Of a stretch of 64,000 nt of DNA, positions 34,024 through 42,685 are shown one piece after another. The position numbers and the translations under genes are program-made. The notes below the pieces were generated by a model, which saw only the letters and a list, made by a program, of their open reading frames with translations, was not told where the DNA came from and did not search any database. This DNA is from Sphaerochaeta globosa str. Buddy. GTDB taxonomy: Bacteria; Spirochaetota; Spirochaetia; Sphaerochaetales; Sphaerochaetaceae. Each line of letters begins with the position of its first letter. Position 1 is the stretch's first letter. Where the stretch lies: the NCBI RefSeq assembly GCF_000190435.1, contig NC_015152.1, forward strand, positions 316,458-380,457, in the 5' to 3' direction.

Positions 34024-34851
34024 TCAACTTCTTTTCATTTTATCCAATTGTTGAAGGAAAACTTCTTTACTCCAATAATCAAGTGAGAATTGATCTTGTA
34101 TCGGTATGAAACGTCTGACATCCAAGGCTGCCTCTTTCCAATCGATACTGATAATTCGCTCAGACAGCCTGTCATGCAACCAATGGTGGTCGATCTGAAT
34201 ATCAGTTTGTTCCCAAGGTCCTGATCGTTGCAAAGCCTTTTCCAGATACTGATAATTCACTGCTGTCTTTCTCGATGTATACCAAATAAAGTCATACCAA
34301 TCTCGGCCTTTCAAATATTTCCTACACAATAGTGCATGAATCTTTCCTGCAAAAAGTGTGTCAGGGGTTTGTACTACAACCGGGGAAATATAGGGGAAAT
34401 CTACATACTTCAGCTCATTTGTTCCTCCTAACGGAGGATTTGTGTCGATTTCCAACTTGATTTTGATTTTACCAAGCTGACTTGTCTTTCCTGCATATTG
34501 TAATTGTAAGATTTTTCCTACAGTATCGTCTTTCAAGAACGCAAGCCGAACACTTGAATCTATTTCTTGTCTATCCGTTATTTCCATAGTATAGCCATAA
34601 GACGCAACATCGCGTATCACCTGTTCCAGGTAAGCTTTCCAAGCAAACGTTGGATTGCCCCTGATACGTGTAAAATCCATGTCCTCACTGAACCGATTGA
34701 GCCCATAGAAGATACGTAAGCAGGTGCCCCCTTGAAATGCAGCTTGATTAAAAAAATCTGTTCTTGCAAGAGATGCGAGAATCACTTCCTGGGTAATCTC
34801 TCTCAATGCTTGAATTTCTTCAATTTCTGATGAAACCCGATATGATTTCAA
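34024..34851 (-). CDS. AbiEii/AbiGii nucleotidyltransferase toxin
   Basis: The 275-residue protein has the AbiEii fold signatures FQGGTCLRIFYGLNRFSEDM followed by DF (G-G-x-x-L and the Asp pair of the nucleotidyltransferase site). IKLEIDTNPP, LFAGKIHALLCRKYLKGRDW and YDF also match. Toxins of this family transfer nucleotides to target RNA, for tested relatives tRNA 3' ends, and stop growth. The antitoxin gene lies 23 bases upstream on the same strand. Length and motifs are complete, so it is probably functional. Confidence 0.85.
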   Translation of the reverse strand: MKSYRVSSEIEEIQALREITQEVILASLARTDFFNQAAFQGGTCLRIFYGLNRFSEDMDFTRIRGNPTFAWKAYLEQVIRDVASYGYTMEITDRQEIDSSVRLAFLKDDTVGKILQLQYAGKTSQLGKIKIKLEIDTNPPLGGTNELKYVDFPYISPVVVQTPDTLFAGKIHALLCRKYLKGRDWYDFIWYTSRKTAVNYQYLEKALQRSGPWEQTDIQIDHHWLHDRLSERIISIDWKEAALDVRRFIPIQDQFSLDYWSKEVFLQQLDKMKRS

Positions 34852-34874
34852 TCTTTATTCTACCATCACTATGC

Positions 34875-35513
34875 TTAAGAAAACAGCTCCTTTTTAAGTC
34901 CTTCCAAAAACCTGACTACCCGTTGGTTTGAATAATTGCCTTCCAATTCCAGAAAGTTTTCTTGGGTAATTTCTTTCAGGCTTTCCTCCTCAATACGCAG
35001 GGATTCCAGCAAGGTGCGGCTTGAAGTCCACGTACACCCATGCAGGTACACATAATCGGCAAGTGCTTTCAGGCCGGTTGCCCTAAACCATACTGAATAT
35101 GCATTATCCTGGATGCGCTCGACTCCTGCAAATAGGGTTTTTTGAGGAACTCTGTCGTAGGCGAAATGTCCGACCGGTGTGTCGAATTCTGCTGAAGGTC
35201 GGGAAGTGACAGCTGTAATGCTCCTTACAGCCTCAGGTATCCAACCATGGAGACTCAAGGCAGTTTCAAGACTGATATAAGAGAGCGTTACAATCAGCTG
35301 TGATACACAGAGAGGATTCAGCTCGCGCTTTCGGTACAGAGGAGAAAGGGTATACAAACCACGTTTGATATGGATGATATCACCATCATCAATCGCTCGC
35401 TTGACCAAGGCATACCGGGTATTTGCACTTCCATGTACAAGATGAGATATCTCCAAGGTAGTGAACACAGGGACAGGGACTTGCTGGAGAATTGCCTTCA
35501 CCAATCGATTCAT
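34875..35513 (-). CDS. AbiEi-family antitoxin/autorepressor
   Basis: The 212-residue protein has an N-terminal winged helix (VFTTLEISHLVHGSANTRYA, LVKRAIDDGDIIHIKRGLYT). It then shows the AbiEi body (YISLETALSLHGWIPEAV, AVTSR, HFAYDRVPQKTLFAGVE, KALADYVYLHG). AbiEi proteins neutralise AbiEii without stable binding (type IV systems) and repress their own promoter at inverted repeats. A perfect palindrome lies 30 bases upstream of the start, as this model predicts. Confidence 0.85.
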   Translation of the reverse strand: MNRLVKAILQQVPVPVFTTLEISHLVHGSANTRYALVKRAIDDGDIIHIKRGLYTLSPLYRKRELNPLCVSQLIVTLSYISLETALSLHGWIPEAVRSITAVTSRPSAEFDTPVGHFAYDRVPQKTLFAGVERIQDNAYSVWFRATGLKALADYVYLHGCTWTSSRTLLESLRIEEESLKEITQENFLELEGNYSNQRVVRFLEGLKKELFS

Positions 35514-35543
35514 GTAAGAATCCTTACAAGTTTTGATTAAGAT

Positions 35544-35562
35544 ACTGTCATAAAATGACAGT
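35544..35562 (-). promoter_or_regulatory. Perfect palindrome upstream of abiEi
   Basis: ACTGTCAT-AAA-ATGACAGT is a perfect 19-base dyad 30 bases before the antitoxin start. Known AbiEi proteins bind inverted repeats at this place. It is a strong operator candidate. Confidence 0.65.
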
Positions 35563-35762
35563 TAAATTCTGTAATACTTGAAGTGTAAAAGCAAGAAGTA
35601 CATTCTGCCTGCATATGCTTGGTGACTCAATTGCAATAATGAAGAAAAGAAATCGCTGAAAATTCCTTGGGGTATATCCAAGCTGCTTACTCCGGGTACA
35701 TTCAGATTTTTCTGCCGCTCGAAGAATTTATCTCTTATACTACGTTTCATGGAGGATATTGC

Positions 35763-36950
35763 ATGCGCATTCATGGAGCGGGTTGTTGTCTGATAGATTC
35801 CATCTATATGCATTGTTCGTATGAGAGTGAGGCTTTCACTGCGCTGTGGAGCAAGGAACGTGGTGATGGGGGACTTATTGAGGGTGGCTTGGTGTTTACG
35901 GAGGATTTGGAGAAATTCGCCAGTACATCCCACCATCAGATTATCAATTCACTCAGTGGTGGACGACAAGCGGATGGCAAGAATCTCGGTGGTCCTGCCG
36001 TGGTCTCGTTGGTGCATGCTGCTCAGATTCTCGCAGATAAGCATGTGGAAGTCTGCTTTTATGGCGCAGTAGGCAACGATTCCAATGCCGATTTGGTTCG
36101 TAATACCATCAGTAAAACACCTTTGCATGCAGTTTTGAAATCGGTGGAAGGAATGAGTACTCCAACAACAGAAGTATTCGATGATCCGTCTATGCGTAAA
36201 GGCAAGGGGGAACGCTCCTTTATCAATACCATAGGAGCGGCACACGCCTTCAGCTCACAAGACCTGCCTCCTTCCTTTTACGATGCTGACATCATCCTTT
36301 TAGGCGGTACTGCTCTGGTCCCTGGTTTGCATGATGAAATGCATGAGGTCCTTAAGAAGGCTAAGGAAAACAATTGCATTACCGTTGTAGGAACAGTCTA
36401 TGACTTCCGTAATGAGAAAGAAAGCAATACCGGGCGATGGCCATTGGGTATTCAGCCTTCCTATCCATATATCGATGTACTTGTCAGTGATGAAGAAGAA
36501 TCACTCAGGCTCACCGGAACCAATTCGGTTGAGGGCGCAGCACGGGCACTCATCGAGTTCGGTGTAGGTGCATTCATCATCACCAGGGGTGCTCTGCCCA
36601 TGCTGGTATGGTCGAGAGGAACCTTGATCGAGAAGACATCGCAGAAAACTATGCCCGTGAGTGCCTATATGGATACGTTGATGGAAAAAGATCCCTCTTT
36701 GCGCAAGGACACCACCGGTTGCGGTGATAATTTTCTTGGCGGAGTATTGGTTAGTATTGCACAACAAATGGGGAAAGCAGAACTTATATCCATGGTAGAT
36801 ATCTGCGCTTGGGGAGCTGCCTCCGGAGGTTTTGCCTGTACCTATCATGGGGGTACGTATCTGGAGAAAGAATCTGGCGATAAGAAGAAACATTTGCTGC
36901 CTGTAGTCCAAGCCTACCTTGGGGCTGTCAGGTCGGAGAGGTGCGTATGA
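35763..36950 (+). CDS. PfkB-family carbohydrate kinase
   Basis: The 395-residue protein has the PfkB layout: N-terminal GAGCCLID, the NLGGPAVVSLVHAAQ glycine motif, VCFYGAVGNDSNAD, DVLVSDEEESLRLTG and the catalytic DTTGCGDNFLGG anion hole. It transfers phosphate from ATP to a sugar or sugar-acid hydroxyl. It is longer than ribokinase (about 310), with an insertion near residues 45-75. ATG 35763 follows catggaggatattgc. The stop overlaps the next gene (ATGA), so both act in one pathway. Confidence 0.75.
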   Translation: MRIHGAGCCLIDSIYMHCSYESEAFTALWSKERGDGGLIEGGLVFTEDLEKFASTSHHQIINSLSGGRQADGKNLGGPAVVSLVHAAQILADKHVEVCFYGAVGNDSNADLVRNTISKTPLHAVLKSVEGMSTPTTEVFDDPSMRKGKGERSFINTIGAAHAFSSQDLPPSFYDADIILLGGTALVPGLHDEMHEVLKKAKENNCITVVGTVYDFRNEKESNTGRWPLGIQPSYPYIDVLVSDEEESLRLTGTNSVEGAARALIEFGVGAFIITRGALPMLVWSRGTLIEKTSQKTMPVSAYMDTLMEKDPSLRKDTTGCGDNFLGGVLVSIAQQMGKAELISMVDICAWGAASGGFACTYHGGTYLEKESGDKKKHLLPVVQAYLGAVRSERCV

Positions 36951-38131
36951 AACCACTTTTTGTGCAATGGGGTGGGGGGAATATCGGGAGGTCGTTCATC
37001 GCCCAAGTATTTTCTCGCGCCGGCTTCAGAATTGTAATCATCGATATCAATCAGAAATTGGTAGACGCCTTGAATCATGAGGGAAGCTATACCATCGAGG
37101 CGGTGTTTGATGAGAGCGTTGCAACGCTTCTCATCGATGATGTCAGTGCTATCCATGCTTCCGATCAGGATGGTATCAACAAGGCCGTCGGAGACGCTTC
37201 TTTCTTGGGTGTATCGGTAGGGAGGAGCGCATGGCCGCATATAGCACCATCGCTGGCTGAAGCTATCTCCTATCGATATGTACTCCATCCTGACAACCAG
37301 CTGGATATACTACTTGCTGAGAATATTCACGGATGCAGGGAGTATGCCAAGGCTCTTTTACAGCCGTATCTCAATTCTCTCGTGCTGTTGGATGAGTATG
37401 TCGGTCTGGCTGAAACAAGCATCGGAAAGATGGTTCCCATCCAGGACCCCTCCAAGTTCCTTACGCTACGTAGCGAACCCTACAATGAGTTGATTCTTGA
37501 TGCAACGGCATTCCATCACCCACTCCCACCGAGTGCAGATATCCACCCGGTTCAGCCTATAGCAGCATATGTCGACCGCAAACTCTTCATTCATAACATG
37601 GGGCACTCAGCAACGGCGTATCTGGGCTTTGCACTACATCCTGACCGACGGACGATTGCAGAAGTACTACAGGATACCTTAGTCCGTACGGAGGTGCAAA
37701 AGGCGATGTATCAGAGCAGGGATGTACTACTTGCACTGCATCCAGGAGTCTTTGTACAGTCGGCGTTGGATGATTACATCCATGATCTGCTGGGGCGATT
37801 CTCAAACCATGCACTTAGGGATACGGTGCATCGGGTTGGGCGGGACCTCAAACGTAAGCTTCGTTTTGATGACCGGCTGCTTGGTATCATTATAGAGGCT
37901 GAAAAGCTAGGCCTGAAATGGGATAGCATAGGCAGAGCATATATTCTGGGGCTCGCCTTTGACGCCCCGGACGAAGCAGGGAACCCGTATCCTGAGGATA
38001 TAGTCTTTCTTCAGTCACTCTCCAAACTTAGTTGGATTGAGAAAATCTATCATGCTGCAAGCTGGAATGAGAGTTCGCTGGATAAGGAGCTTATCAAGAA
38101 AATTGCCGGCAAGCTCAAACTCCTGCAGTAA
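36947..38131 (+). CDS. Mannitol dehydrogenase-family protein (MtlD-like)
   Basis: The 394-residue protein has an N-terminal Rossmann motif (FVQWGGGNIGRSFIAQVF) and the family signatures ILLAENIHGC, HNMGHSATAYLG and a helical C-terminal domain. It resembles mannitol-1-phosphate 5-dehydrogenase, an NAD-linked enzyme interconverting polyol phosphate and ketose phosphate. Translational coupling with a PfkB kinase suggests that the kinase supplies or removes the phosphorylated intermediate. No dedicated mannitol PTS gene is nearby, so the substrate may be a different polyol. Confidence 0.75.
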   Translation: MKPLFVQWGGGNIGRSFIAQVFSRAGFRIVIIDINQKLVDALNHEGSYTIEAVFDESVATLLIDDVSAIHASDQDGINKAVGDASFLGVSVGRSAWPHIAPSLAEAISYRYVLHPDNQLDILLAENIHGCREYAKALLQPYLNSLVLLDEYVGLAETSIGKMVPIQDPSKFLTLRSEPYNELILDATAFHHPLPPSADIHPVQPIAAYVDRKLFIHNMGHSATAYLGFALHPDRRTIAEVLQDTLVRTEVQKAMYQSRDVLLALHPGVFVQSALDDYIHDLLGRFSNHALRDTVHRVGRDLKRKLRFDDRLLGIIIEAEKLGLKWDSIGRAYILGLAFDAPDEAGNPYPEDIVFLQSLSKLSWIEKIYHAASWNESSLDKELIKKIAGKLKLLQ

Positions 38132-38134
38132 GCA

Positions 38135-39484
38135 TCACCTGCTTACACTTTGTACTGTTGTATTCTCTTGAAGCAGGTCGTTGATAAGCTGACGCAAATC
38201 ACCGATTCCAGCATGAATATCCTCATCCTGGGCGATAATCTTGAAAATTCTCTGGGTAATATAGTCGTCGATCACCGGATACTTTTTAAAATCGGGGTCG
38301 ATATAGGAATCAGCAATTACTGATTCAATGAAGTCTCTGTCTAGAGGACGCATACCATCACGCTGCATAATACCTGAATGATAGATTCGGTCGAAAGCCT
38401 CTCGGTTTACCGGAAGCATGTTGGAATATTCCCAGATCTGGTACTGGAATTCCTCGTCACTGGAAATGAAGCGCAGGAATTCAAATGCAACATCCTTATG
38501 GCGGGATCGCGAGCTCATGCCTAGTTGAACGGTATAGAGCTTGGATTTGCTGCTGCCATTCGGACCATGCGGGAAGGGAATCGCTTTCCAATCGAAATCT
38601 CCATATCTGAGGATGCGATAGGGGTACGAACCATAGACACGGAATTCAGAGAGATTGAAAGTCTTGAATCCTACTCTCCCCATCTCAAACATCCCCTCCC
38701 TAATCACCATTCCTTGGTTCAGGGCATGCATCTTTTTTAAAAAATCAATCATCTCAGCCATGAATTGAGGATTGAAACCTGCTTGGGAGCTTTTCTCATT
38801 GAACAGGACATTGTCATTGGTATAGAAAGCTTGGTGCCAGTCGTAGCCTTCCACCCCGAACCGGTCGAGTATGCTATCCCCATTCAAATCGCTGGTAATC
38901 TGGCTACAAAGATGATAGAACTGGTCCCACGTCCAATTCTGCAGATTGATATCCAGATTCAATGAGTCCAGGAGATCAATATTGTAGATGAGAAATGAGG
39001 GAACAATACCGATAGGTAGTGCATATTGAGAACCTTGATATTGACCTGCTTCGAGGGCGTTGCTGAAAAACGCATCCTTGGAGAGGTCGCTTTTCTTGAT
39101 ATATGGGTCGAGCTCCTCTAAAAGCCCGATTGCTGCAAAGGTGGTGAAATCTTCCTCAATTATCAGAAAGAGGTCAGGTTCTTTACCTTTGAGCACTTGT
39201 TGAGCGAACCATTCCGAATAATCCTTATACATCATGCCAGTGCGAAGGTTCACCCGATAACCTTTGTCTGCGTACTGTTGCTCAAATAATTCAACAGCCT
39301 TGTCATATATTGCATACGCGAAGTTCTGGGGGACTCCCCAGCTGTTGCCGGAGTAGAGGGACAACTCAATAACAACTGTCTTTTGCCGATATACTCCGAT
39401 TCCAATTGCCAGTGACGTTAACAGGATAAGGAGAGGAAGCAGGAAGAAAAGTAGCAAATGCTTGTTCGGCGTGGATTCAGGCAT
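38135..39484 (-). CDS. Membrane-anchored solute-binding protein, likely sensor partner
   Basis: The 449-residue protein has an N-terminal hydrophobic segment (LLLFFLLPLLILLTSLAIGI) with no lipobox and no obvious signal-peptidase site, so it is probably anchored. The rest is a family 1 sugar-binding fold (FEQQYADKGYRV, EPDLFLIIEEDF, ALPIGIVPSFLIYNIDLLD, DVAFEFLRFISSDEEFQYQ). It is the last gene of a kinase-regulator-binding protein operon and overlaps the regulator by eight bases. No permease follows. I infer that it reports a sugar to the kinase. Confidence 0.7.
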   Translation of the reverse strand: MPESTPNKHLLLFFLLPLLILLTSLAIGIGVYRQKTVVIELSLYSGNSWGVPQNFAYAIYDKAVELFEQQYADKGYRVNLRTGMMYKDYSEWFAQQVLKGKEPDLFLIIEEDFTTFAAIGLLEELDPYIKKSDLSKDAFFSNALEAGQYQGSQYALPIGIVPSFLIYNIDLLDSLNLDINLQNWTWDQFYHLCSQITSDLNGDSILDRFGVEGYDWHQAFYTNDNVLFNEKSSQAGFNPQFMAEMIDFLKKMHALNQGMVIREGMFEMGRVGFKTFNLSEFRVYGSYPYRILRYGDFDWKAIPFPHGPNGSSKSKLYTVQLGMSSRSRHKDVAFEFLRFISSDEEFQYQIWEYSNMLPVNREAFDRIYHSGIMQRDGMRPLDRDFIESVIADSYIDPDFKKYPVIDDYITQRIFKIIAQDEDIHAGIGDLRQLINDLLQENTTVQSVSR

Positions 39485-40160
39485 CGATATTCTCCAGATT
39501 CTTGAGCATGAGACCGGATTGGATGGCCAAGATGGCTATCTGGGTACGGTCACGCAAGTCCAATTTCTTCAGGATGTTGCTGATATAATTACGAACTGTT
39601 CCCTCTGAGAAATTGACTTCTGTCATGATTTCCTTGTTGGACAGCCCTTTCCCGATGAGTTGCATAATTCTCAATTCCTGGGCTGTTAGTGCCTTGAAGG
39701 TTTCATCCGGTTCCTGCATCGAGCGGAAGGGAGTGGTTGCCAGGCGGCTGAAAAGGCTGAATATCTTTTGTGCAGTATGTGGGTCGACAATCGTTCCCCC
39801 TGCATGTACGGTTGCGATGCTGGAAAGCAGGTCATGTTTTGATATCCCTTTGAGTAGGAATCCATCCGCTCCGTATTTGACTGCCTCGTATACATACTGG
39901 TCGTCGTCGAAGGTAGTGAGCATGATGATCTTGATCGTGTTGTCCTTCTGTTTGATGATTTTCACACATTCCAGACCATTGATTTCAGGCATCCGGATGT
40001 CCATGAGAATTACATCGGGACGTAAAGTCTTGGCCATTTCGACCACTTCCCGGCCATCTTTTGCAGCTCCTACAATTCGAAATTGAGGGTCGATGCTAAT
40101 GATGATTTCCAAGCTCTCCCTGATGAGCTCCTGATCATCCGCTATTAATACACTGATCAT
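39477..40160 (-). CDS. NarL/FixJ-family response regulator
   Basis: The 227-residue protein has an N-terminal receiver domain (VLIADDQELIRESLE, phospho-acceptor Asp in VILMDIRMPEINGL, MLTTF, Lys in LLKG) and a LuxR helix-turn-helix (LTAQELRIMQLIGKGLSNKE, NFSEGTVRNYISNILKKL). It starts in the ATGA overlap with the kinase and ends overlapping the binding protein. The RbsABC-like operon divergent to this set is the probable target, with dyads in the intergenic region. Confidence 0.85.
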   Translation of the reverse strand: MISVLIADDQELIRESLEIIISIDPQFRIVGAAKDGREVVEMAKTLRPDVILMDIRMPEINGLECVKIIKQKDNTIKIIMLTTFDDDQYVYEAVKYGADGFLLKGISKHDLLSSIATVHAGGTIVDPHTAQKIFSLFSRLATTPFRSMQEPDETFKALTAQELRIMQLIGKGLSNKEIMTEVNFSEGTVRNYISNILKKLDLRDRTQIAILAIQSGLMLKNLENIDA

Positions 40161-41461
40161 GACGGGAATCCTCCTTTTCGAAGTGGAATGGTAGCTTTGG
40201 TCTTGAATCCTTTACCCTCGGCGGTTTCAAATGTTACGGTTCCTCCCAACAATGCCATTTGCTCCTCAATATGCTCTAATCCGAAGTGCTTATGGATGGA
40301 ATGGCATCCCTTGCCGGAATCGGAGATGATAACATTCAGCAGGTGTGTAGCATAGGAGAAAACAACTTCAATATCGGCCCCCCCGGAGTGTCTGAGGGAA
40401 TTGGTCAGGCTTTCCTGTACCAAGCGATATACTGTCTGTTCCTCATCCTCATCCAAGTCAATCACATTGCCATGGATGGAAAAGCTTACAATACGGTCTC
40501 CTAAACCATTTGCATCGTTGATGAGTTCCTGAACGGCACTGAGTAAGGAAGATTTCTCGATTGAATCACTCTTAAGCTCTCGCACCGAACGTCGTATTTC
40601 ATTGAGTCCCTTGTCTGTCACTCGCTTGATTTTTGAAAGACGCCTATAGAGTTCTCCTGCCGCTTCTCTCGAAAGTTCAAGGCAAGCCTCAAGACCGATA
40701 GAGATACTGGTCAGCGAATGTCCGAGAATATCGTGGATTTCATGGGCTAGTCGATTGCGTTCCTTAAGCCGTGCTGATTCCTCAAGTTTTACTTGCAAAA
40801 TCTCAAGTTGGTGCAACTTGTCAGCCAGTTCGTTATTTACCTTGATGAACTCCTTGTTTTCTCTCACTTTGCTCTGGATGAAGAGTTGGAAGAAGAGAAT
40901 GACCATCATGAGATTCAAGGATTCCAGGGTGCTGCGTAAGCTGTATAGGGGAATTTGGGTACTCGGACTGTAGAAACTGATGTAGTCCTGTAAGGAGACC
41001 AGATTCAATCGTACCGAGATAATGTCATAATCGCTGAAAATATACCCAAGCATTGCCAAGATAATCCCAAGATATCGATGCCGGAGGTTGCCCATGAAGA
41101 AGAAAGCTCCGACTCCTATGAAGAGAAACAAGCCTTTGTAGGAAAAGTTGATATTGTAGGCAATGAAGAAAGCAATGAAAATATCCAGGACGAAGAGCAG
41201 GAAGGATAGCAAGGAATGAGACTCGGCGAGGTAGCGTTTGAAAAAGCTGGATAAGGCAAGCAGAAAGAAGCTGCCGATTGCATAGACAGGTACATGCCAA
41301 GGTACATGGGGAAGATAGCGTGCTTGTTCAAGAAAAATCCGCGCCTGGTCTGTATCACAGATAAGGTAGGTGGTTTGATACATCACCATCGATAACAATC
41401 CGATGATTACGAGATTGAGAATTAGAATGATGTTGTAGACGTAAGAAATCGGTTTATCCAT
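40157..41461 (-). CDS. Sensor histidine kinase (HisKA_3/NarX type)
   Basis: The 434-residue protein has about six transmembrane helices in the first 200 residues and little periplasmic domain. A short coiled coil precedes the HisKA_3 phospho-acceptor (LAHEIHDILGHSLTSI) and an ATPase domain (VQESLTNSLRHSG, ISDSGKGC, TAEGKGFKTKATIPL). Lacking its own sensor domain, it probably takes input from the anchored binding protein of the same operon. It is divergent from the RbsABC-like operon. Confidence 0.85.
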   Translation of the reverse strand: MDKPISYVYNIILILNLVIIGLLSMVMYQTTYLICDTDQARIFLEQARYLPHVPWHVPVYAIGSFFLLALSSFFKRYLAESHSLLSFLLFVLDIFIAFFIAYNINFSYKGLFLFIGVGAFFFMGNLRHRYLGIILAMLGYIFSDYDIISVRLNLVSLQDYISFYSPSTQIPLYSLRSTLESLNLMMVILFFQLFIQSKVRENKEFIKVNNELADKLHQLEILQVKLEESARLKERNRLAHEIHDILGHSLTSISIGLEACLELSREAAGELYRRLSKIKRVTDKGLNEIRRSVRELKSDSIEKSSLLSAVQELINDANGLGDRIVSFSIHGNVIDLDEDEEQTVYRLVQESLTNSLRHSGGADIEVVFSYATHLLNVIISDSGKGCHSIHKHFGLEHIEEQMALLGGTVTFETAEGKGFKTKATIPLRKGGFPS

Positions 41462-41530
41462 AGTTTTTCGTTCTAGTCAGTGTATCATGACTTTTGTGGT
41501 AACGCTTTTGTTTTTCTATCATCAGAATTG

Positions 41531-41556
41531 TGACAAATGTCATTTTTCTAATGACA
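41531..41556. promoter_or_regulatory. Overlapping TGACA/TGTCA dyads between kinase and transporter genes
   Basis: TGACA-AA-TGTCA (41531-41542) and TGTCAT-N7-ATGACA (41538-41556) overlap in the 199-base gap between the kinase operon and the RbsB-like gene. Repeated half-sites in alternating orientation are typical of response-regulator binding. The NarL-type regulator nearby is the obvious candidate. Confidence 0.5.
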
Positions 41557-41660
41557 ATAAAGTATTTGCATCACAAAATATACCACTCTAAAATAAGTAC
41601 ATAGATAGGATTCGGTACCATTCTATCCAATCATTTTTTCGCATAGTAATAGGAGGAATT

Positions 41661-42596
41661 ATGAAAAAAGTACTGATGGTGAGTTTGATTCTGATCCTCG
41701 CATTTGGATCGGTATTCGCTCAGGGCTCCAAGGAAGCAAAAAGTGGGTACACCTTCGGTTATACCTGCATGACAATGAACAACCCGTTCTTCATTATTCT
41801 TGAGAAGTCCATCCGTGAGAAGGTTGAGGCAAATGGCGACAAATTGATAACCATGGATCCTGCCATGGATGTTGCCAAGCAGATCAACCAGATTGAAGAC
41901 CTGATCACTCAGGGTATCGATGCAATCTTCCTCAATCCTGTTGACTGGGAAGGTATTCGCCCCGCTCTTGTAGCATTGAAAAATGCAGGTATTCCCATCA
42001 TTAACTTCGACACGGAAGTAAAGGATATGGATTATGTAACTGCATATGCAGGTTCTGACAACTTCAACGCTGGATATGTCTGTGGTGTTGATTTGGTCAA
42101 ACGTTATCCCAACGGTGGAAACATTGTCGTTCTCGACTCCCCGACGATGAACTCCATCAATGATCGCATTGCTGGTTTCATGGAAGCCATCAAGGGCAAG
42201 AATTTCAAGATTGTAGCCCAGCAGGATGCAAAGGGTGACCTCCCGACCTCTATGAAGATCACCGACGACATTCTTCAGGCCCATACCGACATCATCGCCA
42301 TCATGGGTGGCAATGACCCGACCGCTCTCGGCGCTCTTGCTGCTTGTAAAGCTGCTAACCGAACCAACATTCTGATTTACGGTGTTGATGGTTCTCCTGA
42401 AGCAAAAGCAGAGATTGCAAGTGGCAGTCAGTTTGTTGGATCCGGTGCCCAGAGCCCGATCAGCATTGGTGTTGAATCGGTCAAGTTGGCTTATCAGGTC
42501 CTCAAGGGTGAGGCGTATGAGAAGCGCATCCCTGTTCAGACCTTCATGATCAACAAGGACAACGTAGCGAAGTATGGTACTGACGGCTGGCAATAA
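41661..42596 (+). CDS. Ribose-type sugar-binding protein (RbsB family)
   Basis: The 311-residue periplasmic protein has a signal peptide (LMVSLILILAFGSVFAQG) and the type I binding fold: TMNNPFFIILEKSIREK, DLITQGIDAIFLNPVDW, AGIPIINFDTEV, GGNDPTALGALAA, IYGVDGSPEAKAEIASG. Ligands of the family are pentoses, hexoses or autoinducers. ATPase and permease genes follow. A D-lyxose isomerase converges on the operon, hinting at an aldopentose or mannose-like sugar, but the ligand cannot be read from the sequence. Confidence 0.8.
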   Translation: MKKVLMVSLILILAFGSVFAQGSKEAKSGYTFGYTCMTMNNPFFIILEKSIREKVEANGDKLITMDPAMDVAKQINQIEDLITQGIDAIFLNPVDWEGIRPALVALKNAGIPIINFDTEVKDMDYVTAYAGSDNFNAGYVCGVDLVKRYPNGGNIVVLDSPTMNSINDRIAGFMEAIKGKNFKIVAQQDAKGDLPTSMKITDDILQAHTDIIAIMGGNDPTALGALAACKAANRTNILIYGVDGSPEAKAEIASGSQFVGSGAQSPISIGVESVKLAYQVLKGEAYEKRIPVQTFMINKDNVAKYGTDGWQ

Positions 42597-42624
42597 GCAG
42601 TGTATACTGTAAAGCAGTTCATTG

Positions 42625-42653
42625 GGGGCCGAGCCACAACACGACTCGGCTCC
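42625..42653 (+). other. Intercistronic hairpin after the RbsB-like gene
   Basis: GGGGCCGAG pairs with CTCGGCTCC (one G-T pair) around an 11-base loop, 28 bases after the binding-protein stop. A short TTTC follows. It probably stabilises the upstream message and partly ends transcription. Confidence 0.65.
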
Positions 42654-42685
42654 TTTCTACAACTCTTGTAGGAGGATGATTCAGG

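Noticed and set aside
41631-42593. 320-codon minus-strand frame opposite the RbsB-like gene
   Set aside because: It is antisense to a well-supported binding protein and has no motif or ribosome site.
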